A stretch of DNA of 64,000 nt, taken from the NCBI GenBank assembly GCA_947561395.2, contig OX387183.1, positions 42,266,901-42,330,900 of the forward strand. Reading direction: 5' to 3'. Numbering within the stretch: position 1 is the first letter of the stretch; each line of letters opens with the position of its first letter. The position numbers and the translations under genes were made by a program. Origin of the DNA: Buxus sempervirens (lineage: Eukaryota; Streptophyta; Magnoliopsida; Buxales; Buxaceae). This document shows, piece by piece, positions 33,188-44,681 of the stretch. The notes beneath the pieces were generated by a model that was not told the DNA's origin, did no database searches, and worked only from the letters and a program-made list of their open reading frames with translations.

Positions 33188-33971
33188 CTTCTGAAAGCCT
33201 TTGAATTTCAGACTTTTTTAAAACTCTTGGGCTTCTAAAAGCCTTTGAATTTCAGACTTTTTCAAAACTCCTGGGCCTCTGAAAGCCTTTGAATCTTAGA
33301 TTTTTCAAAAAATCCTCGGGCCACTGAAAGCCTTTGAATTTCAGACTTTTTTTCAAAAAAAATCCTCGGGCCTCTGAAAGCCTTTGAATTTCAAAAAATC
33401 CTAGGGCTTCTGAAAGCCTTTGAATTTCAGATCCTTGGGCTTCTGAAAGCCTTTGAATTTCAGACCTTTTTCTTTTGGGCCTCTGAAAGCCTTTGAATTT
33501 CAGATCCTTGGGCTTCTGAAAGCCTTTGAATTTCAAACCTTTTTCTTTTGGGCCTCTGAAAGCCTTTGAATTTCAGATCTTTTGGGCCTCTGAAAGCCTT
33601 TGAATTTCAGACATTTTTCTTTTGGGCCTCTGAAAGCCTTTGAATTTCAGATCTTTGGGCCTCTGAAAGCCTTTGAATTTCAGACTTTTTTCTCAAAAAC
33701 TCTTTGGGCCTCTGAAAGCCTTTGAATTTCAGACTTTTTTCTCAAAAACTCTTTGGGCCTCTGAAAGCCTTTGAATTTCAGACTTTTATCAAAAATCCCC
33801 GGGCCTCTGAAAGCCTTTGAATTTCAGACCTTTTCTCAAAATATCCCTGGGCCTCTGAAAGCCTTTGAATTTCATACCTTTTCCAAAAACATCCCTGGGC
33901 CTCTGAAAGCCTTTGAATTTCAGACCTTTTTCAAAAACCCCCCGGGCCTCTGAAAGCCTTTGAATTTCAGA
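33188..33971. repeat. Interspersed array, 19 copies of TCTGAAAGCCTTTGAATTTC
   Basis: Nineteen copies of a core of about 23 bp, with arms CTGAAA and TTTCAG around GCCTTTGAA, are separated by T-rich spacers of varying length (unit spacing about 30-55 bp). The core is nearly invariant while spacers vary in length and sequence. Both strands have open frames through it because stops are rare in the repeat, but these are not genes. Confidence 0.9.
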
Positions 33972-34218
33972 TCTTTCTCTCTTTTGTGGGACCTGTTGGA
34001 AGCCCTAGAATATTCCAACAATTCAATTCAAAAAAAAAGAAAAGAAAAAAAAGCAAATAAAGAAAAAATCCAAACTCGTGTTCACCCAGCTTGCACGTAG
34101 GCATTCCTAAGCATGTGAATGAGATTAATTGGGCACTGATATTTTTTCCTTTATTTTGTATCCAGGTACTAATACACTTGCAATCATAGCTCCTGTAACC
34201 AGATCAAGAGCTCGTGCC

Positions 34219-36444
34219 ATGAATCCCATTGAAGATGAAGTTGATGCTCCTCATCCAGATGTTGTTCTACTCCAAGAACAAGTGGCAGGATTAGCCCGAA
34301 TGCTAGAGAACATACTGTCAGTATAGGCCCAACAAGTGCAGGCCCAACAAATGCAGGCCCAGAACCAGGCATCCACATCCAACCCTGCAACTCCACCCCC
34401 TGTCAATATTCCACCTCCAGTGCAACCAACTCCTGAACCCGTCTATGAACCCACCCCTGAACCTATACTGACCAGGGATGAGACAGCTGAGTCAAACAAG
34501 GCTAAGGAAAAGGAAAGGATAAGGGAAGAGGTTGAAAGAAAGTTCATGCATAAGCTAGAAATGATCCAAGATGAACTAAGGGAAGTCAAAGGGGTAAACA
34601 ACTTTGGAGGCACCAATTTTGAATACCTGTGCCTATACCCCAATGTTAACCTGCCGGCTAAGTTTAAGTGCCCAGACTTGGACAAGTATGATGGCACTGG
34701 TTGCCCTATGAGCCACCTAAAGTTATATTGCGGTGCCCTATGCCAGTTCGGGCAGGATGAGGGTATCTTGATCCAACTTTTCCAAAGGAGCCTGACCGGA
34801 ACCGCATTAAGATGGTTCGCCACTTTGGACCATGGAAAGATCAAAAGATGGAAGGACCTAGCCGATGCCTTCCTGGCTCAATACCGGTTCAATTCAGAGA
34901 TCGTGCCAGACAGGTACGACATCATGAGGATGAGCAAGGGAAGGGATGAGACTGTAAGGCAATATGCCAAGAGGTGGAGGGAGACGGCCTCCCAGGTCAG
35001 GCCACCCATGCTAGAACAGGAAATGATTTCTACTTTCATCAGCACTTTGGGTCAACCATTCTACAGCCACCTGGTGGGTCAGACCACCACTAATTTTGCT
35101 GCCTTGGTTCAAGTGGCTGACCGAATAGAAGACGGGATCAGGTCAGGTAAGATAATCGACCACTCTGCCATGGTTAGTCAGCAAGACCCTAATCTGAAGA
35201 AAGGAAGCGGGATAAAAAAGAATGGGAACAAGAAGGAGGGTGAGGTAAACATGGTACAGCCACCATCTGGCCCTAACAAGCCTATACAAATCAACATGCC
35301 AGCTCATTTTCCTACTCCACCTGCTCCATCTACCCCGGCCCCCATGAGGGTTAATGTTCCAACAACACCTTCAGACCAAAAAAGGGTTTTTACTAAGGAG
35401 GAAAAGGATGCCTATTTTACAGCAAGGAGAAATAGGGTTTTCACCCCTATTCCCATGACTCCTTCTCAGTTGCTGCCCACTTTATTGAAAGCAGGGTATG
35501 TCACCTTAAGAGAACCTAATCCGAATGCATCCAAGGGGAGAAATTTTGACCCTTCCACCACTTGTGATTACCATATGGGAGCACCTGGGCACCCTACAGA
35601 CAAGTGCTGGCCTTTGAAACATGCCATTCAGGATTTACTAGACCAGAATACCCTGTCTTTCAATACAGGGGCTCCCAATCCTCCAAGAACCGATATTGGA
35701 CAAAACCCACTGCCCCAGCATCACGGGGCAGGCCCATCTAATGTCATAGGAGTCATCTCTTCTGACAAAATAACCTTTGACCCATCTCAATTAATTGCTC
35801 CCATAGGGACAACGGTCAAAGTATATTTTGACAGGAGAAATGAAGACAAAGAAGTAAATGTGATTTCAAAGGGGAATGATAGTGCTGCAAAGAACATTAG
35901 CTCATCTTTGGACCGGGTCTCATCCCTCATGGCCCAGATGAACATCGCCAAGCCACCTTTGGTCATTAATTACAATCCATCCACTTTTACTCCACCCATT
36001 CAGTCAAAACCGCCATTGGTCATAAACTGTGACCCCCTTAGTGCATCAGTCACTTCTACAACCCCTCAATCAAAGCAACTTCCACCTCTGGTTATTAATG
36101 TTCCATTTACCCAGACTTCCGCATCCAAGTCCAAACTTCCTCCATTAGTGGTAAATGTCCCTAAGCCTTCCTACTCTGAATCGGCTGTACCATGGAACTA
36201 CAGTGAAGCTTTTACCACAACATGCCCTGCAGCTGAAAGCAAGGAAGAAGTAAACCTCATGATGAGGTCAGGAAAATGTATAGGGGTGGAAGAAAAACAA
36301 AAAGAGACAGAGAAAGAAAAGAAAGAAGAAAAAAAAAATAAAGGCAAGGCCAAGGTAGGGGAAGAGGCCCCTCAGGTAACTAACAGTGAGGCTGCTGACC
36401 TCATTAAGGTAATAAAAAAGAGTGAGTTCAATGTCATCGAGTAG
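34219..36444 (+). pseudogene. gag: gag polyprotein, two amber stops
   Basis: The start at ATG 34219 is the first after the inferred acceptor at 34165. Codon 36 is TAG (34324-34326), inside a Gln-rich stretch, and the frame then stays open to a second TAG at 36442-36444. The gag core occupies about 34610-35150 (KCPDLDKYDGTGCP, then ALRWFATLDHGKIKRWKDLA and YAKRWRETASQV). A zinc-knuckle-like CDYHMGAPGHPTDKC follows near 35562. A proline-rich linker and a lysine/glutamate-rich tail end the frame. Gag packages the RNA into virus-like particles. The stops truncate it unless read through. Confidence 0.9.
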
Positions 36445-38429
36445 TTGAACAAAGTCCCTGCCCAGATCTCAATTCTGGGATTATTGTTAAATTCTGAAAA
36501 ACATAGGGACTCCTTGTTAAGGATACTTCAAGGGGCACATGTGCCTAAAAATATTGAACCAGACCAACTAGGCCGGATGGTTGGTCAAATTTTATCCCAC
36601 AATGTGATAACTTTTTCTGAGACTGAAATCAGTCCAGCAGGGTACCATCATGTTGACCCATTACACATAGCTGTACTCAGTAAGGGTTGCATGATAGCCC
36701 GGGTCTTGATTGATAATGGGTCAGCCCTCAATGTCTGCCCGTTAGTAACCTTTGTTAAGCTCAATTTGGAGCGAAACAAAATAAAACAAAATGGAAGAAT
36801 CATAAGAGCATTTGACAGCTCTAAAACACACTCCCTGGGGAGGTTGAACTGCCGGTCACAATTGGACCGTATATTTTTAACATCACATTTGAGGTGATGG
36901 ATATACCTGCAGCTTTCAACCTACTCCTAGGAAGGCCGTGGATTCATACAGCTAGGGCCATACCATCTACCCTCCACCAAAGAGTCAAATATATTAGAGG
37001 GCAAAAGGTGATTACCGTCCTAGCCGAAAATTTGGTTCCCCCCATGTGGTCCCCTGATGTACCCTGTATTAACATGGAAATGACTACTGACAAGTTGACA
37101 TTTCACTCTTTTCAATTTGAAGCTGTGAATTATATACCTAGGGGGTATCAGGAAAAAGAAGGAAAATTGACCTGTGCTGAGAAAATGGTCAAGAATGTGC
37201 TAGAAAATTACCATTTTCACCCTGGAAAAGGTCTGGGGGTTAACCTACAAGGAAGGATAGAACCGGTACAGGTTAAGAAGATGGTTCGCACAGCAGGGTT
37301 AGGGTCCAAGCCAAGGAAATGGAGAAGACAGGGGCAGATAGAAACCATGAAATTCCCTCATATCAGGGAAACTTTTCCAAAGCTTTCTCACATGATTCAA
37401 CTGTCTCCTGCTGAGGATCAGTCCAAACCTCCATACTACAATGTCAACCCATTCCAGAAACCCAAACCCTCAACCGTACAACCATATGTTCCACCTCCAC
37501 CTCCACAAGCACCGGGTGGGCCTGGGCCACAGGCAGAACAGGAGCAGGATTTTTTAGAGGACATTGGAGCATTTTTTGCCATGACAGAAGGCAAGCAAGA
37601 AGAAGTAGCAGAGGAGCTACCCTTTATTGATTGGGCTGCAGTAAAAGTTCCATCTGGAACTGGCCTTACAGAAGAAACAGGCGATGCAACTCACCCAGTA
37701 TTGGTGATTTCAGATGCAGACCCTGAGCTTGAGGAGCAGGCTTGTATCCCTGCCCCAGATTCTTTTATTCTGAATAATTGGGAGGAAACTCCCCTTACTT
37801 TTGAAGCCACGTTTGTTTGGCAAACAGACATGGCTTCCAAAAAAAAAACTCCATTAGTGGAATGCCCTTTCCCTGAAGGTTTTAATGAGCCTTCGTCTTC
37901 AGGGAAAGATTTTGTAGAAGGCTCTCAAAAAACACAAAAAGATTTTTCAATTTTTTCTAGAAAAGATAAAGTTTTCAAAAAGGTCCAAACCATTTATGAA
38001 CCATATAAGCAAACGGAATTGGATCAGGATGAGTATTACTTCGACCTTGAGCTCGACTTTGACCTAATGGGGGTTGAAGAAGAAACCGAGGACGAAGAAG
38101 ACGACCCTCCAAAGGAAATCACATATCAATTGGAGCGTCATGAAAAGGGGGTCCAACCCAATATTGAAGAAACCATATCAATAAACCTAGGGACCGAAGA
38201 TGACCCAAAAATAGTGAAGATTGGGGTATGTCTATCTGAGGTACAGCGGGAAGAAATGATACGGTTCTTAGCTGACTATGAAGATGTATTTGCATGGTCG
38301 TATCGGGATATGCCTGGACTAGACACAGACATGGTTGTACATAGGCTACCAATTCTGCCAGATGCTAAGCCAGTTAAACAGAAACTGAGAAGGTTAAAAC
38401 CTGAATGGACATTGAAGGTTAAAACCTGA
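36445..38429 (+). pseudogene. pol: Aspartic protease and linker region of pol, frameshifted
   Basis: Continues in frame after the amber stop. The protease motif VLIDNGSALNVCP has its catalytic Asp codon at 36712. Near 36840 a single-base loss in a G-run shifts the frame: the first frame runs out at 36897 and the next opens at 36894 with DIPAAFNLLLGRPWIH. The relic at 1036-3272 lacks this shift, which locates it. The linker then runs to an acidic segment and the N-terminal edge of reverse transcriptase. It ends at 38429 because of a 25-bp tandem duplication. Confidence 0.88.
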
Positions 38430-38441
38430 ATGGACATTGAA
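38392..38441 (+). repeat. 25-bp tandem duplication at the start of reverse transcriptase
   Basis: Two identical head-to-tail copies of a unit beginning GGTTAAAACCTGAATGG. Because 25 is not a multiple of three, this breaks the pol frame. It is a recent slippage-type lesion, since the copies are identical. Confidence 0.95.
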
Positions 38442-40098
38442 GGTCAAAGATGAAGTGGTTAAACAATTCCAAGCCGGATTCTTAGCAGTCTCCACGTACC
38501 CTGAATGGCTTGCAAATATAGTGCCAGTACCAAAGAAGGATGGAAAGGTCAGAATGTGCGTAGATTACAGAGACTTGAATAAGGCAAGTCCAAAGGATGA
38601 TTTTCCACTTCCACATATTGACATCTTGGTGGACAACACTGCTGTACATAGTCTATTCTCATTCATGGACGGGTTTTCTGGATACAATCAAATTAAGATG
38701 GCTAAGGAAGACCAAGAGAAGACAGCCTTTATCACCCCTTGGGGTACCTTCCACTACACTATCATGCCATTTGGACTTAAGAACGCTGGGGCAACCTACC
38801 AGCGGGCCATGACAGCCTTATTCCATGATATGATCCATAAGGAGATGGAGGTTTATGTGGATGATATGATAGCCAAATCATGTGAAGAAGAAGACCACTT
38901 GATCAATTTGAAGAAGGTATTTGACCGGCTCAGGAAATACAGTCTAAGACTTAACCCTGCGAAATGTGTCTTTGGAGCTACATCAGGAAAATTGTTGGGC
39001 TTTATAATAAGCAAAAGGGGAATTGAGATTGACCCAGCCAAAGCAAAAGCAATCATTGAAATGCCATCACCCAAGACGGAGAAGGAAGTTCGTGGTTTTC
39101 TTGGAAGGATTCAGTACATAAGCCAGTTCATAGCACAGCTCACTGCTATCTGTGAACCAATTTTCAAACTTCTAAGAAAGAATAACCCGACAGTCTGGAA
39201 TGATGATTGCCAAGAAGCCTTTGACACAATAAAGGAGTATTTATTGAACCCACCTGTGCTAGTGCCACCAACTCCAAGGAGACCATTGATCTTATACTTG
39301 TCAGTTTTGGAGACATCAATGGGATGTGTTTTGGGACAGCATGACGATACAGGTAGAAAAGAAAGGGCGATTTACTACCTAAGCAAGAAGTTTACAGAAT
39401 ATGAAGCAAAGTATTCCCCCTTGGAAAAGACTTGTTGTGCATTAGTGTGGGTAACTCAGAGGCTGAGGCACTATTTCCTTAGTCATTCCACCTTATTGAT
39501 ATCTCGAATAGACCCTTTGAAGTATCTATTTGAGAAACCGGCTTTAACAGGCAGAACAGCAAAGTGGCAGTTATTACTCTCTGAATTTGACCTCACCTAT
39601 ATCACGCAGAAAGCCATTAAAGGTCAAGCCATAGCTGATCATTTAGTTGCACACCCTTTACCAGAATACCAACCCTTGAAGACCAACTTCCCTGATGAGG
39701 CAATCCTATTTGCTGAAGAAGAAGAAGGTGAAAGCTCATGGCAAATGTTTTTTGATGGGGCCGCCAATATGAATGGAAATGGAATAGGGGCTGTGTTGAT
39801 CAAGCCAGATGGGGCACACATCCCGATCGCAGTGAAGTTAAGGTTCCAATGCACGAACAATATAGCAGAGTATGAAGCATGCATAATTGGGTTGCAAGCT
39901 GCCTTAGACCATGAAGTAGAGGAACTTGACGTATATGGGGATTCGAGTTTTATCATCTTCCAAACAACTGGTGAATGGAAAACCAAGGATCACAAATTGA
40001 TCCCCTATCACCAGTATTTGGAAGAAATAAGCAATAAATTTACTCGAATTTCCTTCAATTATATGCCAAGGCCAAAAATCAGTTTGCGGATGCTCTAG
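38437..40098 (+). pseudogene. pol: Reverse transcriptase, RNase H and archaeal-type RNase H
   Basis: Reverse transcriptase spans about 38510-39100 (VPVPKKDGKVRMCVDYRDLN, FGLKNAGATYQRAM, and YVDD at 38854-38865). The gypsy RNase H follows (about 39280-39650). Its first segment reads LYLSVLETSMGCVLGQ, lacking the usual leading Asp. A second RNase H (about 39740-40090) has MFFDGAANMNGNGIGAVL (Asp at 39754), NNIAEYEAC and VYGDSS. This archaeal-type copy is the hallmark of the Tat lineage, where it appears to have taken over from the degenerate first one. A one-base loss near 40072 shifts the frame shortly before the end. Confidence 0.92.
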
Positions 40099-40103
40099 CA
40101 ACA

Positions 40104-41468
40104 TTGGCTTCAATGGTCAGTATGCCAGAAGGTGTTGATATTAGACCATTGGAACTTGAAGTCAGAGATGAACCAGCTTATTGCCTTGTTCTAGAAGAAA
40201 CCCCAGAAGAAGATGTACCATGGTTCCAAGACATTAAGAACTTCCTAAATGATCAAAGTTTGCCAGAAAATGTCACCTCTACAGAGAAAAGAACAATACA
40301 GAGGCTGGCAGGACAGTTCTTACTAAGTGGTGGTCAGTTGTACAAAAGATCACACAATGATAAACTACTCAGATGTATTGCAAAGACTGAGTCAGAAAGG
40401 ATAGTTGAAACGGTACATGGAGGAGTGTGTCGACCCCATATGAATGGGCATATGCTTGCCAAGAAGATTCTGCGATTGGGATATTACTGGTCGACTATGG
40501 AGCATGATTGCTATATACACGTTAAAAGGTGTCATTTATGCCAAGTGTACGCGGATAACAAGAATGCACCCCCAAGTGAATTACACAGTATGACATCTCC
40601 GTGGCCTTTTTCTATGTGGGGTATAGATGTCATTGGAATGATCTCTCCAAAGGCATCAAATGGACACAGGTTTATACTTGTAGCAATTGATTACTTCACC
40701 AAGTGGGTAGAGGCAGCTTCATATGCAAACATTACAAGTAGCTACGTTTTGAAATTCTTGAAGCACAATATCATTTGTCGCTACGGTTTGCCAAGTGCCA
40801 TAGTAACAGACAATGCTTCAAACCTTAAGAACAAAGACATGAGGAAGATGTGTGAACAATTTCAGATTACCCACCACAAGTCAGCTCCTTACAGACCAAA
40901 GATGAATGGGGCAGTGGAAGCAGCGAATAATAATATAAAGAAGATCATTCAGAAGATGGTAGTGAGTTTTAAAGATTGGCATGAAATGCTGCCACTTGCT
41001 CTGCATGCTTACAGAACCTCAATTCGAACTTCTACAGGGGCAACCCCGTACTCCTTAGTATATGGAATGGAAGCAGTTTTACCAGTGGAAGTGGAAATAC
41101 CTTCATTAAGAGTGCTAATGGAAGCAGAATTAGAAGAAGCTGAATGGATACAATCAAGACATGATCAACTCAATCTAATAGAGGAAAAGCGATTAAAAGC
41201 GCTTTGTCATGGCCAATTGTATCAGAAGAGAATGGCCAGGGCTTACAATAAGAAGGTAAAGCCCAGAACTTTCCAAGAAGGAAATTTAGTATTGAAAAAA
41301 ATTTTACCCTTTTTGGAAGATCCTCGTGGAAAGTTTAAACCAAATTGGGAAGGACCTTATGTGGTCAAGAAGATCCTATCAGGGGGTGCTCTCATCTTAA
41401 CAGAAATGGATGGGAAGGATTTTCCTGAGCCAATTAACTCTGATACAGTAAAGAGATATTTTCCATGA
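40104..41468 (+). pseudogene. pol: Integrase, intact frame but cut off from upstream pol
   Basis: Opens with the end of the second RNase H, then the H-H-C-C zinc domain (HGGVCRPHMNGH through CHLCQVY, about 40417-40550). The catalytic core has Asp in WGIDVIG (40626), Asp in VTDNAS (about 40809) and Glu in NGAVEAANN (about 40917). The C-terminal part has FQEGNLVLKK and NWEGPYVVKKIL, and the frame ends in VKRYFP. No chromodomain is present. The frame itself has no stop, so integrase is the best preserved domain, but it lacks its own start context. Confidence 0.92.
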
Positions 41469-42422
41469 ATAAATATTACTAGGAAATGATCTGAGGCCAT
41501 TTTTCCTTATATCCCAAAATTTGCATCCCTAGTCAAGCCAATTTGAGCTTGTTCGTCTTTTTTGTTAAACCTAAACTGGACTTATAGTCTTATACTGGGG
41601 CAAAGCCAATAAGGGCAAAGCCAATAGGAGCAAAAGGAAAAAAAATGAGAAAAAAAGAGAGAAAAGAAAAAAAAAGGGCAAATGAAAACCAAATACAAAG
41701 GAAGGGGAATGGGATCGAATTCACCATGACTGTAAGTCCAGTTGACCCATTTTTCATACTTAGAAAATTTTGAGCCTTTAATACCTTTCTTTCATAAACC
41801 GAGCTTAGCCTTTGTTTCGTCCTATTATTAAGACCTCGGTGATTTTAGTATATTCATTCAACTTTCAGAGTAAGATTGGTGATGACGGAATGTATAGGGC
41901 AACCCTAGTGAAAACTGTAATTGGCACTAGGGACAACAAGGGCAAAAAGAAAAAAAAAGAAGAGAATAGAAAAAAAAAAAAGAAAAAAAATCAAAGGTTG
42001 AGTTGATCATGTGGTCTAAATTTAATCAGCATGAGCACTGGAAACTAAGCAGATTAGCAGGGCCCATCATGAAGGTAAACCATTAGAGGATGATTCTAAA
42101 GGTCACGGGGTAGACAGATTTGGTCTCTCCCTATTGCTTGGACTACCCTTTTCATTATTCAACATGATTTTAATTCCTTTAATTATATGTGATTAAGTGT
42201 TTTGGATCAGCTTTAAAAAAAAAAAAAAACTATACTTTGGCCAGTGATGAGAAATCAAATACTTTTTCATAAAACTTCTGTTTTTATAAGCATCTGAGAA
42301 TTCTAAGGCCAATAATATAAAACCTATTTTTGAATTAAATCTATTATCTTTCCACTAATGTAGTTTGTTTTTGTATAAGAGTATGAAAAAAAAATGAATG
42401 AAAAAAAAAGAGATAAAAGAAC
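41469..42422. other. Spacer between integrase and antisense genes
   Basis: Purine-rich (AAAAAGAGAG-type runs around 41635-41685 and 41945-41995), with a short direct repeat GGGCAAAGCCAATA near 41600. It contains the point where sense and antisense transcription units converge. No gene was recognised. Confidence 0.5.
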
Positions 42423-44272
42423 CTAATCCCTACTCCCTAACTGCTCCTCAAGCTCCCTAATCCTAGCTGCCTGAGTTGCAATGACTCCAGAAGCACCCTC
42501 TGCATCAGGATCACTCAAAAAGGAGATGACCTCATCTGAAAAAGAAAGCTTGATCTTCAACGCCCTAAGGTCGGCCAAGGAATCCTGATACTTCTTCCGC
42601 ATCACTCGGACTTCAAAGCGACGAGCCTGCCTTTGTTCTTCAAGCTTCTTCTCCATGGCAATGTGGCCAGACTTCTGCTCTTCAAGCTTTCTCTCCAGAA
42701 CAAGGACTTTTATCCTAAGTTCTTGAGCCTCCCGTACCCATATTTGTTGAAGTCGCTTATGGGTTGCCCTTTCTGACTCCAGAATGTCCTCATAAGTAGG
42801 AGGAAGAACCACAGGAGGATCTTCTGGTACTGGGGCATGACTCTGCACCTGCTCTTTGATCCAGAATTGATAATCCTTCACATGGGACTCTGAAAAGACA
42901 GGACCCTGCAGAAAACGGACGTAGGACCACTCTTTCATTAATTGAGCAGTTAGCCCCATGGAGGCTGGTGTAAGTGGCCCTAAAAGCTTCTCATAGCCAG
43001 TAGGGATCATAATCCCCTGGATCGCTCTAAACTGCCGAAGAACCCTCAAAGGAAGTTAGAGAACAGCAGATTTCAAGCCTGCTAGGACCAGAAAGTTTTT
43101 ATCTCTAAAGCTGATCACTGTCTCTGGAGTGGGCTGATAAGTGCCAAGCCATCTCACTTGATCATCCTGGAGAGTACCCAAGAAAGTGAACCAGCCTTGC
43201 TTGCCGCCTTGGATGTTAGGACATCCCCTATTGCTCATCAAAACAGGAACTTTCAATCTTGGAAAGAAGCGGTGAGTTATTTCTTCAACCTGGCTAAGAT
43301 GGTCAAGCAACCAAAGCTGCAGAAAGAGGGAATATTTCAAATTATTTCCAAAAAGAAAAAAAAAGAAAAAAGAAAAAAGAAAGAAAAAAAAAATAAAGAA
43401 AAAAAAAGAGAAGGAAAAGAAAAAAAAAAGAGAGGAAGAAAAAGAAAAAGAGAAGAAGAAGAAAGAAAAAAAAAAGAAATAAAAAGAGAGAAAAAATAAT
43501 TATTATTATTTCTTTTTACCTGTAGGATAGGGGCGCAGGCAAGGAAGCGCTTCTTCTTCCTGAAATAGCAGTCAGTAAGGGCCTGGTATATCTCTGCTAG
43601 GATCATAGGGGATAATCTCTCACGTTCCCTAACCTGGCAGATAACTGAGATGAGAGCCAAGTCAACCTGGTCATCACCCCGTGGAAAAAGCAGCTAATTG
43701 ACCACTACCAGGGTCAATGCATTAAACCTAGCGTCCTTGTCTTCACTCCTCAGAAGTTTTTCAGTCAAAAAGGTCTTAGACAAGGTCAATAGTGCATCAT
43801 AATTTCCTAGGTCCTTCTTCCCTATACCCAAGAAAGTGGAAGCCTCTTTTTTATAACTAAGCTTTAGGGGTGGGTTTACAAATTTTTCAGAAAATCTTAG
43901 GCCAAGGATGGTTTCAATTTCTTCTATGGTAGGAGTCATCTCTTTATCATCAAACCGAAAAAGATTTAGTTCAGGAACCCAGTGTCCAATCAAAGCTTCA
44001 ATAATTTCCCACTTAAAGGGAATTTTAGGGTGTAGAATATGCCCTAAGTGGATGGAACCCCAGCTAATCTCCTCATCAAGGGTCATGGAGTTAACCCGCC
44101 TGTCATAGAAAGAGTCCACAATGTTGTACCTGGTGAGATTAGGAGGTTTTGATCTAACAGGTTGTCTTGCAGGAGGAGATTCAACGGCAGGAGAAAGCGG
44201 CGTAGGGGAAGCCATGGAAGCGCCAAAGAAGCCAAGGAAAGCGAGAAAAGACGTGCTCAGGGAGTTTTCCAA
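42423..44272 (-). pseudogene. Antisense gene A: DUF7745-like protein with C-terminal coiled coil, two exons
   Basis: Exon 1 is 44272-43520, ending CTACAG|GTAAAA. The intron is 43519-43317 and contains a long purine/pyrimidine tract. Exon 2 is 43316-42423 after TTTCTGCAG. The joint is phase 0 and codes about 548 residues. The N-terminal half (GHWVPELNLFRFDDKEMTPT, then LALISVICQVRERERLSP, then LWLLDHL) follows the pattern of plant DUF7745 proteins. The last 120 residues are charged and coiled-coil-like. Two in-frame stops disable it: TAG at 43694-43696 and TAA at 43056-43058. The function is unknown. It lies inside the retrotransposon and opposes gag-pol. Confidence 0.75.
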
Positions 44273-44306
44273 CTAATAAAAGTGTCACAATGACGTTCCC
44301 TATGAG

Positions 44307-44454
44307 TTTATATAGAAAAAATCGTAAGGCAGTAAATTCCGTAATTATACTATGGGCAAAGCTCGCGCGTATAGGAACTACGGACACCCTTGACCGTGAA
44401 AACTTCACGGGCAGAGTGCGCCCGTAGTAACTTTACGGGCACGGCTTGCTCGTA
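44307..44454 (-). promoter_or_regulatory. Promoter of antisense gene A: TATA box plus four palindromes
   Basis: On the minus strand CTATATAAA (44307-44315) lies 35 bp upstream of the ATG at 44272. Immediately upstream of it are palindromes at 44351-44372, 44379-44399, 44405-44426 and 44433-44454. They use the LTR word, best seen in TTCACGGGC-agagtgc-GCCCGTAG. This is the same arrangement as the LTR U3. Confidence 0.7.
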
Positions 44455-44681
44455 GGTTAAATACGGTTCCTTCCGAAAAATGCAAAAAATGGGGCATTTT
44501 TAATTTCTTTGTTTTCCTAAGCTTCACCTGTTCCTGTTTTAACATTCATCATGTAATAAAAAACTGAAAAGAAAGAAGAAAAGTACACAAATGAACACAA
44601 ATCAAACTTCTTTTATATATATGAATGAGTACATCAGTTTGTCAAAATACAAATATACATAAGAGAATCCTAATCTACTGT

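Larger units (their letters stand above)
31723..34164 (+). other. Long untranslated leader, probable intron of gag mRNA
   Basis: About 2.4 kb without convincing coding sequence. A 90-codon frame at 32020-32292 has hydrophobic but featureless content. It contains a second palindrome cluster (32922-33042) and the 19-copy array (33188-33971). The acceptor at 34164-34165 and the LTR donor suggest that it is spliced out of some transcripts. Confidence 0.55.

Noticed and set aside
33252..33536. 94-codon repetitive minus frame
   Set aside because: An artefact of the 23-bp repeat lacking stop codons.
33188..33971. CRISPR array
   Set aside because: The repeat-spacer look is superficial: spacers are short T-rich runs, there are no cas genes, and the setting is a plant retrotransposon leader.
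43158..43499. 113-codon lysine-rich plus frame
   Set aside because: It is the complement of exon 2 and the purine-rich intron of antisense gene A.
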